A stretch of DNA of 64,000 nt. Origin: Ancrocorticia sp047602305. Lineage in GTDB: Bacteria > Actinomycetota > Actinomycetes > Actinomycetales > Actinomycetaceae. The position numbers and the translations under genes are program-made. The notes under the pieces were generated by a model. The model searched no databases and had not been told where the DNA came from. It saw only the letters and a list, made by a program, of their open reading frames with translations. Every line of letters begins with the position of its first letter. The stretch's first letter is position 1. The DNA lies in the NCBI GenBank assembly GCA_047602305.1, contig JASGHO010000001.1:1116001-1180000 (forward strand), read 5' to 3'. Shown here piece by piece: positions 25,239 to 33,790 of this stretch.

Positions 25239-25970
25239 TTAGTATCCCTGCGTCTCCGTTGCAGTCTCGGTTACTCCCGATTCGCTCTCGCTCACTCCCG
25301 GCTCCGTGGAGTAGGCAGCCCCAGATTCGCCAGTTATTGCGGAACCATCTGTACCGACGGCGGCCTCGCCAGCTCCGGCCTCTTCCGTGGACTCGCCAGC
25401 TACGGCAGCGTCACCGACAGCGTCTAGGGTAGCGGCATCTGCTGCGCCACCCTCGACGACGGCGACCTCCGGGTCAGTTGTCGCGTCGGTTGCCGTTGCT
25501 TCGGCACCGGTTGTCGCATCCGTTTCCGCAGGCACAGGGGCCACTGGAGGAGCCTGGAACACCGCCTTGGGATCAGCGGGAATGACGACATCGCCGTTCT
25601 CAAGGTCAAGGAAACGGGTATCGGTGGCTGGCACCATGCCCAATGAGCTGGCCTTGGCGCGAAGTCCTTCCGGCGTGGAAACCTGAACAACCTCATCGGT
25701 GAGCGTCTCATTTGTAGCCGCAGCCGCATTGATCAAGCGGTTGACGTTCTGGATCTCGTAGGCGGTGGCAACCATCTGCGTATTGAGGTAGAAGACGGTG
25801 GCGAAGGCACCAAAGAAGAGCGCCAGGCACACAATAACGGTGGAAATAAAACCTTTGGCGGGAGCCGGGGTAGGTACCAGAGCCAGTTGGGGCAAGCCGG
25901 AAATGACCTGCTGTTCCGGTGAACGACGCACCGACGGCGTGCGGACAGGAGTAGCGGGGACGGCACTCAA
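25239..25970 (-). CDS. ftsL: FtsL-like septum formation protein with acidic C-terminal tail
   Basis: A 243-residue bitopic protein between rsmH and ftsI, the usual ftsL place. A membrane helix spans about 42-62, then a short coiled coil with EIQNVNRLINAAAATNETL and the LRAKASSLGMVPAT motif common to FtsL/DivIC proteins. Residues about 140-243 form an Ala/Glu/Thr/Asp/Ser-rich acidic tail that would be outside the membrane. Identity rests mainly on position and topology because FtsL is poorly conserved. Confidence 0.8.
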   Translation of the reverse strand: MSAVPATPVRTPSVRRSPEQQVISGLPQLALVPTPAPAKGFISTVIVCLALFFGAFATVFYLNTQMVATAYEIQNVNRLINAAAATNETLTDEVVQVSTPEGLRAKASSLGMVPATDTRFLDLENGDVVIPADPKAVFQAPPVAPVPAETDATTGAEATATDATTDPEVAVVEGGAADAATLDAVGDAAVAGESTEEAGAGEAAVGTDGSAITGESGAAYSTEPGVSESESGVTETATETQGY

Positions 25971-26986
25971 GACTGGCTCCCTTCGTTGCGCAGCCGCTCG
26001 GCAGCGCGAAGTCGGACAGAGGCGCTGCGCGGATTGACAGCAGCCTCGGCGGTGCTCGCTTTATGAGCTCCGCGGGTAAGTAGACGAAGATAGGGCTCAT
26101 GCCCCGGTAGTTCGACGGGCAAGCCCGCGGGAGTGGTGGAGCGAGCTCCCTTGGCGAGCTCGCGTTTGACGATCTTGTCCTCCAGCGACTGGTAGGACTC
26201 CACCGCAATTCGTCCGCCGACACCCAGCGCGGAGATCGCGCGAGGCATCGCCCGCTCCAGCACCGACAACTCATCATTGACGGCAATACGAAGCGCTTGG
26301 AAGGTGCGTTTGGCGGGATTACCGCCGGTGCGCCGCGTTGCCGCGGGGATCGTCTCCTTGACGATGTCCGCGAGCTGCGCGGTGCGCGTGATCGGCTGCG
26401 TATCGCGCATAGAGACGATACGGCGCGCGATCTTCAGAGCGAAACGCTCGTCACCGTAGTCCGACAGGATGCGAGCAATCTCCCCCACGGAGGACGTGGC
26501 AAGGATGTCCGCGGCCGTCCGGCCCTGGGTGGTATCCATCCGCATATCAAGAGGAGCATCGTGGGAGTAGGAGAAGCCTCGCGACTCCTCATCAAGTTGC
26601 AGGGAGGAGACGCCCAGATCCATGAGGATGCCATCGACCCGTCCCGAACGTCCGAACTGCGCGGCGACGTCGTCGATATGATCGTATGTGGTACGAACAG
26701 CGTGGAAGCGAGAGCCGAATTCCTTCAACCTCTCGCTTGCCAGTTCGATAGCGTCAGCGTCCCGATCGATTCCCACGACGGTCAGATGCGGGAATCGCGA
26801 AAGGAAGCCGAAAGTGTGGCCGCCCATCCCGAGAGTCGCGTCAATCATGACGGGAGCCTCACCCGAGAACGCCGGGGCCAGCAGTTCGAGGCATTCCTCA
26901 AGGAGAACCGGAACATGCAGCGCATTGTCTGCCGCGCGCACGGCGTTGCTATCGGAGCCCTGCTGGGCGGTGGTGTCGCTGACCAT
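25967..26986 (-). CDS. rsmH: 16S rRNA m4C1402 methyltransferase
   Basis: SAM-dependent methylation of C1402 in 16S rRNA. The protein of about 339 residues has HVPVLLEECLELL, the SAM loop DATLGMGGHT, GILMDLGVSSLQLDE, RGFSYSHDAPLDMRMD and NDELSVLERAMP. The start is the ATG at 26984-26986 with a strong GAAAGGAG ribosome binding site; open frame upstream to 27085 lacks one. It overlaps ftsL by 4 nt and follows mraZ after 95 nt. Confidence 0.96.
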   Translation of the reverse strand: MVSDTTAQQGSDSNAVRAADNALHVPVLLEECLELLAPAFSGEAPVMIDATLGMGGHTFGFLSRFPHLTVVGIDRDADAIELASERLKEFGSRFHAVRTTYDHIDDVAAQFGRSGRVDGILMDLGVSSLQLDEESRGFSYSHDAPLDMRMDTTQGRTAADILATSSVGEIARILSDYGDERFALKIARRIVSMRDTQPITRTAQLADIVKETIPAATRRTGGNPAKRTFQALRIAVNDELSVLERAMPRAISALGVGGRIAVESYQSLEDKIVKRELAKGARSTTPAGLPVELPGHEPYLRLLTRGAHKASTAEAAVNPRSASVRLRAAERLRNEGSQS

Positions 26987-27081
26987 CGACTCTCCTTTCT
27001 TCGTTCTGTATCCATCCTGATCGCTGTTTCTGCCACGCTGAAGCTGGGGAATTGCCTCAGACGGAAGAGCAGCTAACAGGT

Positions 27082-27513
27082 TCAAAACAGTCCTGGGATA
27101 ACCTCATCCTCACGATCGGCAAACGCCGATTCTTGCTCAGTCAAGTACTCGTTCCACGACGCCTGGTTCCAGATCTCAATCCGATTTCCAGTGCCGATGA
27201 CAGCCAGATCTCGTTCCAGCCCCGCGTAGTTGCGAAGAACTGCGGGAATCGTGATCCGCCCCTGCCTGTCGGGAACTTCATCAACCGCACCAGAAAGAAA
27301 AACACGTAGGTAGGAACGGGCTTCCTTGGAAGTGAGCGGCGCCCGCTGCAACTGCTCCTGCATCTCCACAAAAGTTTCGTAGGGAAACACATAGAGGCAG
27401 TGCTCCTGCCCTCGCGTCATCACCAGACCATCTTGGAGTTGGTCACGGTATTTGGCGGGGAGAATCAGGCGTCCCTTCTCATCAAGCCGTGGCTCGTAAG
27501 TTCCAAGAAACAC
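27082..27513 (-). CDS. mraZ: Transcriptional regulator MraZ
   Basis: First gene of the dcw cluster. A 143-residue protein with two SpoVT/AbrB-like halves: FLGTYEPRLDEKGRLILPAKYRD at the N-terminus and DRQGRITIPAVLRNYAGLERD in the middle. MraZ rings bind short direct repeats near its own promoter; candidate repeats lie about 30-53 bp upstream here. The tail includes the WNEYLTEQESAFADRE motif. Confidence 0.96.
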   Translation of the reverse strand: MFLGTYEPRLDEKGRLILPAKYRDQLQDGLVMTRGQEHCLYVFPYETFVEMQEQLQRAPLTSKEARSYLRVFLSGAVDEVPDRQGRITIPAVLRNYAGLERDLAVIGTGNRIEIWNQASWNEYLTEQESAFADREDEVIPGLF

Positions 27514-27542
27514 CCGTCACCTCCCCTTCGTTGACGTAGCCC

Positions 27543-27572
27543 CCACTTTACTCCACATTCCTCCACAAGCAA
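27543..27572 (-). promoter_or_regulatory. mraZ promoter with MraZ-box direct repeats
   Basis: On the minus strand GTGG recurs every 10 bp: GTGGAGGAAT, GTGGAGTAAA, GTGGGGGCTA (GTGG at 27563-27566, 27553-27556 and 27543-27546). This fits MraZ operators, which are short direct repeats with 10-bp spacing upstream of mraZ. A possible -35 TTGCTT (27567-27572) and -10 TAAAGT (27545-27550) with 16-bp spacing overlap the repeats, consistent with autoregulation. Confidence 0.65.
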
Positions 27573-27728
27573 GAAAGTTGACCCCTACTCACCCAGAAAA
27601 AACTCAGGAATACCAGCGTTTTTTCAGGTGGAGCAAGAACTCTCCGGGACGCCACGGCCCAAGCAAGCACGAACGTGACGATCACCATAAATTCTCGGAG
27701 TGAGCGTGCGGGGAAGCAACGCGTCAAG

Positions 27729-27860
27729 AAGGCGGGCGGAACGCTTCACGAAGGTGGGCATATCTGATCAAGAACGCGGGCATATCTGATCAAGAAGGTG
27801 GGCATATCTGATCAAGAAGGTGGGCGTATCTGATCAAGAAGGTGGACATATCTGATCAAA
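27729..27860. repeat. 22-bp tandem repeat, five copies plus a decayed one
   Basis: Copies of AAGGTGGGCATATCTGATCA(AG) start at 27751, 27773, 27795, 27817 and 27839, each exactly 22 bp and differing at one to three bases. A decayed copy occupies 27729-27750. Each good copy contains the TGATCA palindrome. The array lies about 220-350 bp upstream of mraZ. Confidence 0.9.
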
Positions 27861-27867
27861 GACACAG

Positions 27868-27904
27868 AACACCCGCTGACATCGACAAGACATCAGCGGG
27901 TGTT
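27868..27904 (-). terminator. Terminator of the DUF3040 gene
   Basis: AACACCCGCTGA (27868-27879) and TCAGCGGGTGTT (27893-27904) form a perfect 12-bp stem with a 13-nt loop. On the minus strand it lies 64 nt beyond the DUF3040 stop and is followed by CTGTGTCTTTG, moderately T-rich. Confidence 0.75.
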
Positions 27905-27967
27905 GGAAGTATGTTCCCTGACGAGGCGATTCACGTATGAGTGTGGACGCCCAGGCAGCCTAGAGCA

Positions 27968-28357
27968 CTAGTTCTTGCCGCGCTTGCGGCGCTCCCACTC
28001 ATCATTCTGACGGGACATGAAATCTCCGCCGCCTGTTCGCTTCGGCTTCTTTGGTGCACTGCCGGGCTGAATTGGTCCGCTCTGCATTCCTTCGGTGATG
28101 TACCAAAAACCACCGAACATGACGACGACGCCAAGAACACCGACCAGAACCATCTCCACGGCGATTCCGCCCACGAGAATGGCAATGCCAAGCACCGCAA
28201 CCAGAAGCCCCAGAACGAGGTGGCGGATGGAAAGGCGCATGGGAACAACCGCAGCCGGTGGCTCCGGTTTCAGAGTGTCCGCGAAGCTTGGGTCCTCGTC
28301 AGCAAGCTGCGCTTCGAGCTCCTCAAGCATCTTTCGCTCATATTCAGAAAGAGGCAT
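27968..28357 (-). CDS. DUF3040 domain membrane protein
   Basis: A 129-residue actinobacterial protein beginning MPLSEYERKMLEELEAQLADEDPSF, the DUF3040 hallmark. Two hydrophobic helices at about 46-62 and 66-85 (LGLLVAVLGIAILVGGIAVEMVLVG...) are followed by a basic C-terminal tail. The ATG at 28355-28357 is preceded by GAGGAG. The gene is monocistronic between dinB and the terminator at 27868. Function is unknown; its position next to mraZ and dinB is common in this phylum. Confidence 0.88.
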   Translation of the reverse strand: MPLSEYERKMLEELEAQLADEDPSFADTLKPEPPAAVVPMRLSIRHLVLGLLVAVLGIAILVGGIAVEMVLVGVLGVVVMFGGFWYITEGMQSGPIQPGSAPKKPKRTGGGDFMSRQNDEWERRKRGKN

Positions 28358-28457
28358 CGTGTCTCCTCGTCGATAGGTGTAGAACAAGGGTATCGCGTCA
28401 AGGAAGTTACCGGGTAGTCTGCCCGCCACAAGCGGAAAAATGCGACTCAAATGTGAC

Positions 28458-28537
28458 CTCGTTCCTCGCCTATTCCCCTTGTTCCTCACCCATGCCCCTC
28501 GTGCTTCACCCACAATCCTCGCCTCTCACCGGCATCT
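28458..28537. repeat. Degenerate 20-bp tandem repeat at the dinB 3' end
   Basis: Units of 20 bp beginning CTC or CTT with an internal CTCACC or CTTCACC start at 28458, 28478, 28498 and 28518; a fifth weaker unit runs into the end of dinB. They are degenerate, sharing about half their bases, but the spacing is exact. Confidence 0.6.
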
Positions 28538-28543
28538 CTTGCG

Positions 28544-29788
28544 TCACCGGCGCCCCTCACCTGACCCTCGGAAACGCGTTGTCCTTCCCAGCAGGCTCGC
28601 CGGAGCGATGGCTCCCGCCCCAAACTTCTCCCCCACCAGGTCCATCACGGTTTCGGCCTCGGCCCGGCGCGGGTCATCATCCCACGCAAGCTGAATGCCG
28701 CCGTCGCCAGTGGAGAGGTTCTCGGCACGTAACCCCAGAAGCCGGAGGCCCGGTTCGGGAATCCGTACCGCATCCAGGAGCCGCCGCGCTTGGTCGTAGA
28801 GTTCGCGAGCCACGAAGGTGGGTTGAGCGAGCGTTGCCGAGCGGCTGATCGTGGTGAAGTCCGCGAAACGTACCTTGATGGCGACGCTGCCCGCAAAGAG
28901 TCCGCGAGCGCGCAACCGGCGCGCCGTGTCGTGAGCCTGCGATAGCAGGACCTGCTCAAGTTCGGCGCGGTCACTCACGTGATCAAAGAAGGTCACCTCG
29001 CGCCCGATCGACTTCTCTTCCCGGCTGGTGGCAACGGGCCGCGGGTCGATTCCCATGGCGAGATCGTAGAGGTGGGATCCGCCGGCCCGCCCAAGTATCT
29101 TGACAAGGCGATCCTTACCGAGGCTGGCCAGGTCCGCTACCGTGTCGATCCCCTGAATTTCGAGGCGTTCACGAGTCTTTTCTCCCACGCCCCACAGCGC
29201 TCCCACGGGCAAGGAGTGGAGAAACTCGATCGTCGCGGATTCGGGGATCAGCAGCAGGCCGTCGGGCTTTGCGTGGGCGGAGGCCACCTTGGCCACATGT
29301 TTGGTGGCCGCTATCCCCACCGAGGCCGGGACGGACACCTCCTCGTGGATCAGCTGACGCAGTCTGGTTCCAATCTGCACCGGTGACCCGAACAACCGGC
29401 GCGCCCCCGACACGTCAAGGAAAGCCTCATCCACCGACACCTGCTCAACGATCGGAGTGAAGTCCCGCAAGATTGCCATCACCTTACGTGACACTTCGGC
29501 ATAACGCGCCCCGTTGGGCGGGAGCATGATGAGTTGCGGACAGCGCTTGAAGGCCTGCCCCACCGGCATCGCCGAGTTCACACCGTAGGTGCGCGCCTCA
29601 TACGAGGCCGCAGAGACCACCCCGCGTTCTTGCCCTCCCACCGCAACCGGCTTGCCGACCAGGTCCGGCCGGTCCAGCAACTCCACGGAGACAAAGAAGG
29701 CATCCATGTCCACGTGCAGAATTGGGGTCTGAGAATCATCACTGCCCCAGTCGCGCCGGGCGCGGCTGGACCGCGGTGCTCGTGACAT
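28544..29788 (-). CDS. dinB: Translesion DNA polymerase IV
   Basis: A 414-residue Y-family polymerase. The palm motifs are ILHVDMDAFFVSVE and VEQVSVDEAFLDVSG, whose acidic residues bind the catalytic metals. YEARTYGVNSAMP and the helix-hairpin-helix GVGEKTRERLEIQGIDTVADL follow, and a little-finger domain ends the protein. No LexA box is visible in the 176-bp gap upstream, unlike recA and lexA here. Confidence 0.95.
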   Translation of the reverse strand: MSRAPRSSRARRDWGSDDSQTPILHVDMDAFFVSVELLDRPDLVGKPVAVGGQERGVVSAASYEARTYGVNSAMPVGQAFKRCPQLIMLPPNGARYAEVSRKVMAILRDFTPIVEQVSVDEAFLDVSGARRLFGSPVQIGTRLRQLIHEEVSVPASVGIAATKHVAKVASAHAKPDGLLLIPESATIEFLHSLPVGALWGVGEKTRERLEIQGIDTVADLASLGKDRLVKILGRAGGSHLYDLAMGIDPRPVATSREEKSIGREVTFFDHVSDRAELEQVLLSQAHDTARRLRARGLFAGSVAIKVRFADFTTISRSATLAQPTFVARELYDQARRLLDAVRIPEPGLRLLGLRAENLSTGDGGIQLAWDDDPRRAEAETVMDLVGEKFGAGAIAPASLLGRTTRFRGSGEGRR

Positions 29789-29963
29789 CGTCCCTCCCTA
29801 TTGGTAGCGCTGGCTCTCGTGGTCCCGAGCGTTCTCAGGTTGCCGACGGCTCTCACTGCTTCTCCCCCAGCCTACTCGCCCGCGAGTCTTGACCCACCCA
29901 CCACGGCGTCCCGTTCATGAACCCACCTACGCCCCCACTGTTGAGTCACGATATGGTTGGTGC

Positions 29964-30833
29964 GTGTCCCGCAAATCCAGCAAGTCACCTTCGCCCTACG
30001 ATCGGTTGCCCGTCGACCCCGTCCAGACGGACTTCGCGCTCGCCGAGATCAGCCAGAGCCCGTATCAACCCAGCCTCATCACGCTCTATCTTGATGGGGC
30101 CGAGTCGTCCGCCCTGGATTTAGAGGATCCGCGCTATCTGGAGTTCGAGTACATGCAGCACATCGAACTCATCATTGGCGCCACTTTGGGCGATACCGTG
30201 CCGCTTCGTGCCCTTCATCTTGGTGCCGCTGGCTGTGCGTTGGCACGCGCCCTGGACGCGGGACACTCCGGCTCGAAGCAGCTGGCAGTGGAACTGGACG
30301 GCAGGCTGGCCCGCTACGTTCGCGACTGGTTCGATCTACCTCCGGCGCCGCGGCTGCGGATTCGTTCCGACGAGGCCCGCCACGCGCTCGACACCACCCA
30401 CGCCCAGTGGGACGTCATCATCCGTGACGCCTTCCGTAATCGGGAGGTCCCGGCGCAGCTACGCACCAGCGAAAGCGCCGCGCGCGCTCACGAAGTTCTC
30501 GCCCCGGGCGGCATCTATCTCCTCAACTCCATCGCCTCCACCGGTCTCAGCCGACTCGGCGAGGAGATCGCCACCATCGCCCAGCATTTCCGGCACATGA
30601 TCGCTATCGTGGACCCTTCGATTCTCAAAGGGCGCCGCTTCGGCAACATCATTCTCGCTGCCTCCGACCAGGAGTTCCCGGTGTTCGAGATCGAGCGCCG
30701 GGTCCGGCGGCTGTCGTTCCCGGCGCGTGTGATCGACGACGTCGGCCTGCGCCGGCGTGCTTCGGGCGCCCGCGCCTTCACTGACGACCAGTTGCATCCG
30801 GGCCAACTGTGGTCCTCGAACCTCACCCACTGA
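29964..30833 (+). CDS. Spermidine-synthase-like SAM-dependent methyltransferase-fold protein
   Basis: A protein of about 289 residues with the PABS/SAM fold: LEFEYMQHIELIIG, the loop ALHLGAAGCALARAL, QLAVELDGRLARYVRDWF and WDVIIRDAF. It resembles actinobacterial fused-type spermidine synthase homologues annotated as spermidine synthase. It is shorter than typical enzymes and lacks an obvious decarboxylated-SAM signature, so polyamine synthesis is uncertain. I prefer GTG 29964; a start up to 25 codons upstream cannot be excluded. It is convergent with the MFS gene. Confidence 0.75.
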   Translation: MSRKSSKSPSPYDRLPVDPVQTDFALAEISQSPYQPSLITLYLDGAESSALDLEDPRYLEFEYMQHIELIIGATLGDTVPLRALHLGAAGCALARALDAGHSGSKQLAVELDGRLARYVRDWFDLPPAPRLRIRSDEARHALDTTHAQWDVIIRDAFRNREVPAQLRTSESAARAHEVLAPGGIYLLNSIASTGLSRLGEEIATIAQHFRHMIAIVDPSILKGRRFGNIILAASDQEFPVFEIERRVRRLSFPARVIDDVGLRRRASGARAFTDDQLHPGQLWSSNLTH

Positions 30834-30857
30834 CGGCTCGCGGAGTCTGCGGACTAT

Positions 30858-32222
30858 TCAGCGCCGGTAACGCTCCATCACCTCGTGGAGCGAGGGCACG
30901 ACCGTTCCCTGCGCTGCCATTTTGCGGCGGGTGTAACGCTTGGAGACCGCGAAGCCGATCAGCCCCACCATAAGCACGATCCCCTGGACAGCCATGGCTT
31001 GGCGATAGACCAGTGCCGTGTACCCGCCGTCCGAGGCGAGAAAGTCCAGCACGACTCCAATGAGCCAAGCGGTCACGAAGGTGGCGGAAAAGCCACCCAT
31101 GTTGGCCAAACCGTTGGCCGTCCCCACCCGCGCCGGATGCACGAAGGTGCGGATGAAATCGAAGGAGATTCCGGAGGCCGCGCCCGAGAGCGACAGCACG
31201 CACAGCAACACCACCACCATCCACGTGGGCGGCGGAGTATCACGCAGCAAGAGTGGAAGCCAAGCGGCAACCGTGAGGGCGACGGAACCGTACACCAGCC
31301 ACGTCCGACGCAGCGGATGGGCGGCAGTAAGCCTGCCGATGAGCGGCCCGGCAACGATTCCCGCGGCGGGCTGAATGACGAGGATGGCCGCCGCGGCCGC
31401 CGGGCTCATACCGCCCGCGACCTGAAGGAAGGGCACTCCCCACAGCAGCATAAACACCATGGGAGGAAGTCCGCCGACATAGTGGGTCCAAAATCCGAGC
31501 CAGGCGCCGGGTTCCCTAAACGTGGACATGAAGCTGGGGATGGAGGGTTGCGTGCGCTGATCGTCGACGACGTCGTCGCCTCGCCCCGTGCCCTGAGTGG
31601 CGGAAGTGCGTGCCTCATCCGTGTCTGGCGAAGGTCGTTCAGGACGGTTACGCACCCCGACTCCGGCGATGACTGCCACGATCGCGCCCACCGCCCCGAG
31701 AGTCAAGAACGCTGGTTGCCAACCGTACTGGTGAAGCACCCAGGCAAACGGAAACGAGGAGATGACCTGGCCAAACTGCCCGATCACACCCGTCAGTTGC
31801 GTCATCATCGGTGCCGCATGCGGCGCAAACCAGACGGGAACGAGCCGCACAACAGACGCGAAGGCCGTCGCGTCACCCAGCCCGATCAGTACTCGTGCCG
31901 CGAGCGCCAAGGGGAGGCTATCGGCCACCGCCAACGCCATCTGGCCACAGGCCATGAATACGCCGCCAGCAAGAATCACCCTGCGCACTCCCACCCTGTC
32001 CAGCAGCATCCCTACCGGGATCTGGGCAAGCGAGTAGACGGCAAGTTGCACCACCACAAAGAGAGAAAGCGTTGCAGCGGGGATCGAGAAGCGCTCCATG
32101 GCATCAAGCCCGGCCACTCCAAAACTGGAGCGGCCAGCCACAGCAACGAGGTACACGAGCTCGGCCACCACCCACACCGCGAAAGCGGAACGTTGACGGC
32201 GCTTGCTGAGAGATCCCACCAC
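30858..32222 (-). CDS. Major facilitator superfamily permease
   Basis: A 454-residue transporter with about 12 membrane helices. The loop 2-3 signature is GMLLDRVGVRRVILAG, and a central charged cytoplasmic loop with many Glu/Asp/Thr residues (about 195-225) separates the halves. The second-half loop reads GRLTAAHPLRRTWLVYG. The GTG start lies 3 nt after the PAC2 gene's stop, so the two form an operon. The substrate cannot be deduced. Confidence 0.88.
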   Translation of the reverse strand: MVGSLSKRRQRSAFAVWVVAELVYLVAVAGRSSFGVAGLDAMERFSIPAATLSLFVVVQLAVYSLAQIPVGMLLDRVGVRRVILAGGVFMACGQMALAVADSLPLALAARVLIGLGDATAFASVVRLVPVWFAPHAAPMMTQLTGVIGQFGQVISSFPFAWVLHQYGWQPAFLTLGAVGAIVAVIAGVGVRNRPERPSPDTDEARTSATQGTGRGDDVVDDQRTQPSIPSFMSTFREPGAWLGFWTHYVGGLPPMVFMLLWGVPFLQVAGGMSPAAAAAILVIQPAAGIVAGPLIGRLTAAHPLRRTWLVYGSVALTVAAWLPLLLRDTPPPTWMVVVLLCVLSLSGAASGISFDFIRTFVHPARVGTANGLANMGGFSATFVTAWLIGVVLDFLASDGGYTALVYRQAMAVQGIVLMVGLIGFAVSKRYTRRKMAAQGTVVPSLHEVMERYRR

Positions 32223-32225
32223 GTA

Positions 32226-33704
32226 TTACTTCCCTGATTCCTCGGAGGCGTCCGATTCGGTGCCACGATCGCCGGTTGTCCCATCATCAGAATCGGACCC
32301 ACGATCAGAATCCAGACTGTCGTCCAAACCCTCCACAAAGTCGGGCCCTCGGTCCAAATCGAGACCATTCTCCAGGCCGTCCTCAGAGCCAAGCCCGCGA
32401 TCGGAATCCGAACCATTCTCCGCTGCCCATTCAACCGCAGAATCCGGAACGTCCTCCGGTGCCCACTCAATTGGTGGCGCCACGCCGTCGTCGTCGTTCG
32501 AAACCGCGTCGCCGCCCGAAACAGCCTCGTCACTCGAAACAGCCTCGTGGCCTGAAACCTCGTCGCTCACAACAGACTCGTCGTTCACAACAGCCTCATC
32601 CGGACTCACTGCTGTTCCAGGACTGGCGCTATCTTCCGCACTCATCGGCGAGCTGGCGCTAGCGCTCCAGGGCTCATTCCCGCTCGCCGGTGAGCCGTCG
32701 GACAAATCGAACTCGGAGTTGCCGTTGCCGCGCTCGCGCCACTGCCGCGAGCGCCGAATCTCATCGATGCGGCGGATGAGGCCCTGAGGGTCGAACTGGT
32801 TCTCGATCGGAGAACGCTCGTTGGCCAGGTCCACTTGTGCGAGGAACTGCTCGGCCGCGCGGCCGATTTCGTCCACGGACGGGACCGAGAAGTCGTCTTC
32901 GGGCGCGGTGACGAATCCGGGGGTGACTCCCTTCTCGTCGTAGTCGCGTTCGAAGGCCGCGAGGATGCGCGCGAGCTCCTCATTCTCCGCGGCGATGGCG
33001 GCAAGCTGCTCGTTCTGCCGGATGACGTCGTGCTGCAGGTCGCCGAGCGGGAAGCGGAGCCCGGAAAGCTTGCCCACCATGCTCAAAGCCCCCACGGCAC
33101 CAGCGGAATAGTGCTGCCCGGTGAGGTAGACGGGCACGCGCACGGCGACGTTCGTCGTCGAGATATCGAGGCGCGAGGCGTGATACTCGAGGTAGTCCGC
33201 GAAGGAGGACTGGAACCAGAAGTCTGCCTCCAGAACCGGGTGCTCGATCTCGCTCTCGGAGGAGCGCACGATCATATCGGCGGGCCGCGTGTGCGGAGTG
33301 GGCGTACCAATGGCGGTAAACGAATAAATCGAGCGCACGCCGAAGCGTTCCACCACGTCAATCATGTCCGCGAGGAGCGCGTCCCAATGAAAGTCCGGCT
33401 CGGCGCCATGCAGCCGCAAGAACTCCGCGCCTTCCACATCCTTCACCAGCGAAAGGGCCACACCCTCGCGCCAAATCCCCGCCAGACGGCCATTCTGGTA
33501 GTTCATCCAAGGCCGCTGGGCACGATAGTCGATAAGCGGATCAACGTTGAAATGAGCCGCGGGTTCACTATCCAGCGTGCCCAAGGACCCCGCAATCAAC
33601 CGCGCAATCGACCCCGCATCGGTTGCGGGATCCACGAGATTGAGGACCAACCTGTCCACCTGGTGATCCGGAGCCTCCTCGGGAAATGAGATGAAGTTAC
33701 CCAT
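32226..33704 (-). CDS. PAC2-family protein with acidic Ser/Asp-rich tail
   Basis: A 492-residue protein. Residues about 1-265 match the PAC2 (proteasome-assembly-chaperone-2-like) family found in actinobacteria, with ALLADMIDVVERFGV, YSFTAIGTPTPHTRP and LTGQHYSAGAVGALSMVG. A short coiled coil follows (QNEQLAAIAAENEELARILAAF). Residues about 338-492 are a low-complexity acidic tail rich in Ser, Asp, Glu and Gly with repeated DSDRG-like units. No proteasome genes are present in the window. The gene precedes the MFS permease with a 3-nt gap and is divergent from the HelR-like gene. Confidence 0.85.
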   Translation of the reverse strand: MGNFISFPEEAPDHQVDRLVLNLVDPATDAGSIARLIAGSLGTLDSEPAAHFNVDPLIDYRAQRPWMNYQNGRLAGIWREGVALSLVKDVEGAEFLRLHGAEPDFHWDALLADMIDVVERFGVRSIYSFTAIGTPTPHTRPADMIVRSSESEIEHPVLEADFWFQSSFADYLEYHASRLDISTTNVAVRVPVYLTGQHYSAGAVGALSMVGKLSGLRFPLGDLQHDVIRQNEQLAAIAAENEELARILAAFERDYDEKGVTPGFVTAPEDDFSVPSVDEIGRAAEQFLAQVDLANERSPIENQFDPQGLIRRIDEIRRSRQWRERGNGNSEFDLSDGSPASGNEPWSASASSPMSAEDSASPGTAVSPDEAVVNDESVVSDEVSGHEAVSSDEAVSGGDAVSNDDDGVAPPIEWAPEDVPDSAVEWAAENGSDSDRGLGSEDGLENGLDLDRGPDFVEGLDDSLDSDRGSDSDDGTTGDRGTESDASEESGK

Positions 33705-33790
33705 GTCCGGCCCCTTTCCCGCCTGCTGCAGCGCTCTTGTCCTGCTTCAATCCTGTCACACTCTGCTTACCAAAGAGGTCACTCAATCTA

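Larger units (their letters stand above)
27514..27967. other. Intergenic region upstream of mraZ
   Basis: A 454-bp gap without a plausible gene. It holds, from the mraZ side, the promoter and MraZ repeats (27543-27572), an undistinguished stretch, a 22-bp tandem array (27729-27860) and the terminator of the DUF3040 gene (27868-27904). Confidence 0.75.

Noticed and set aside
27729..27860. Plasmid-type replication origin from the 22-bp repeats
   Set aside because: There is no rep gene, no DnaA boxes and no AT-rich unwinding region next to it; iteron-like spacing alone is not enough.
29789..29963. LexA box for dinB
   Set aside because: I searched the gap for TCGAAC-N4-GTTCGA-like dyads and found none; dinB is probably not under direct LexA control here.
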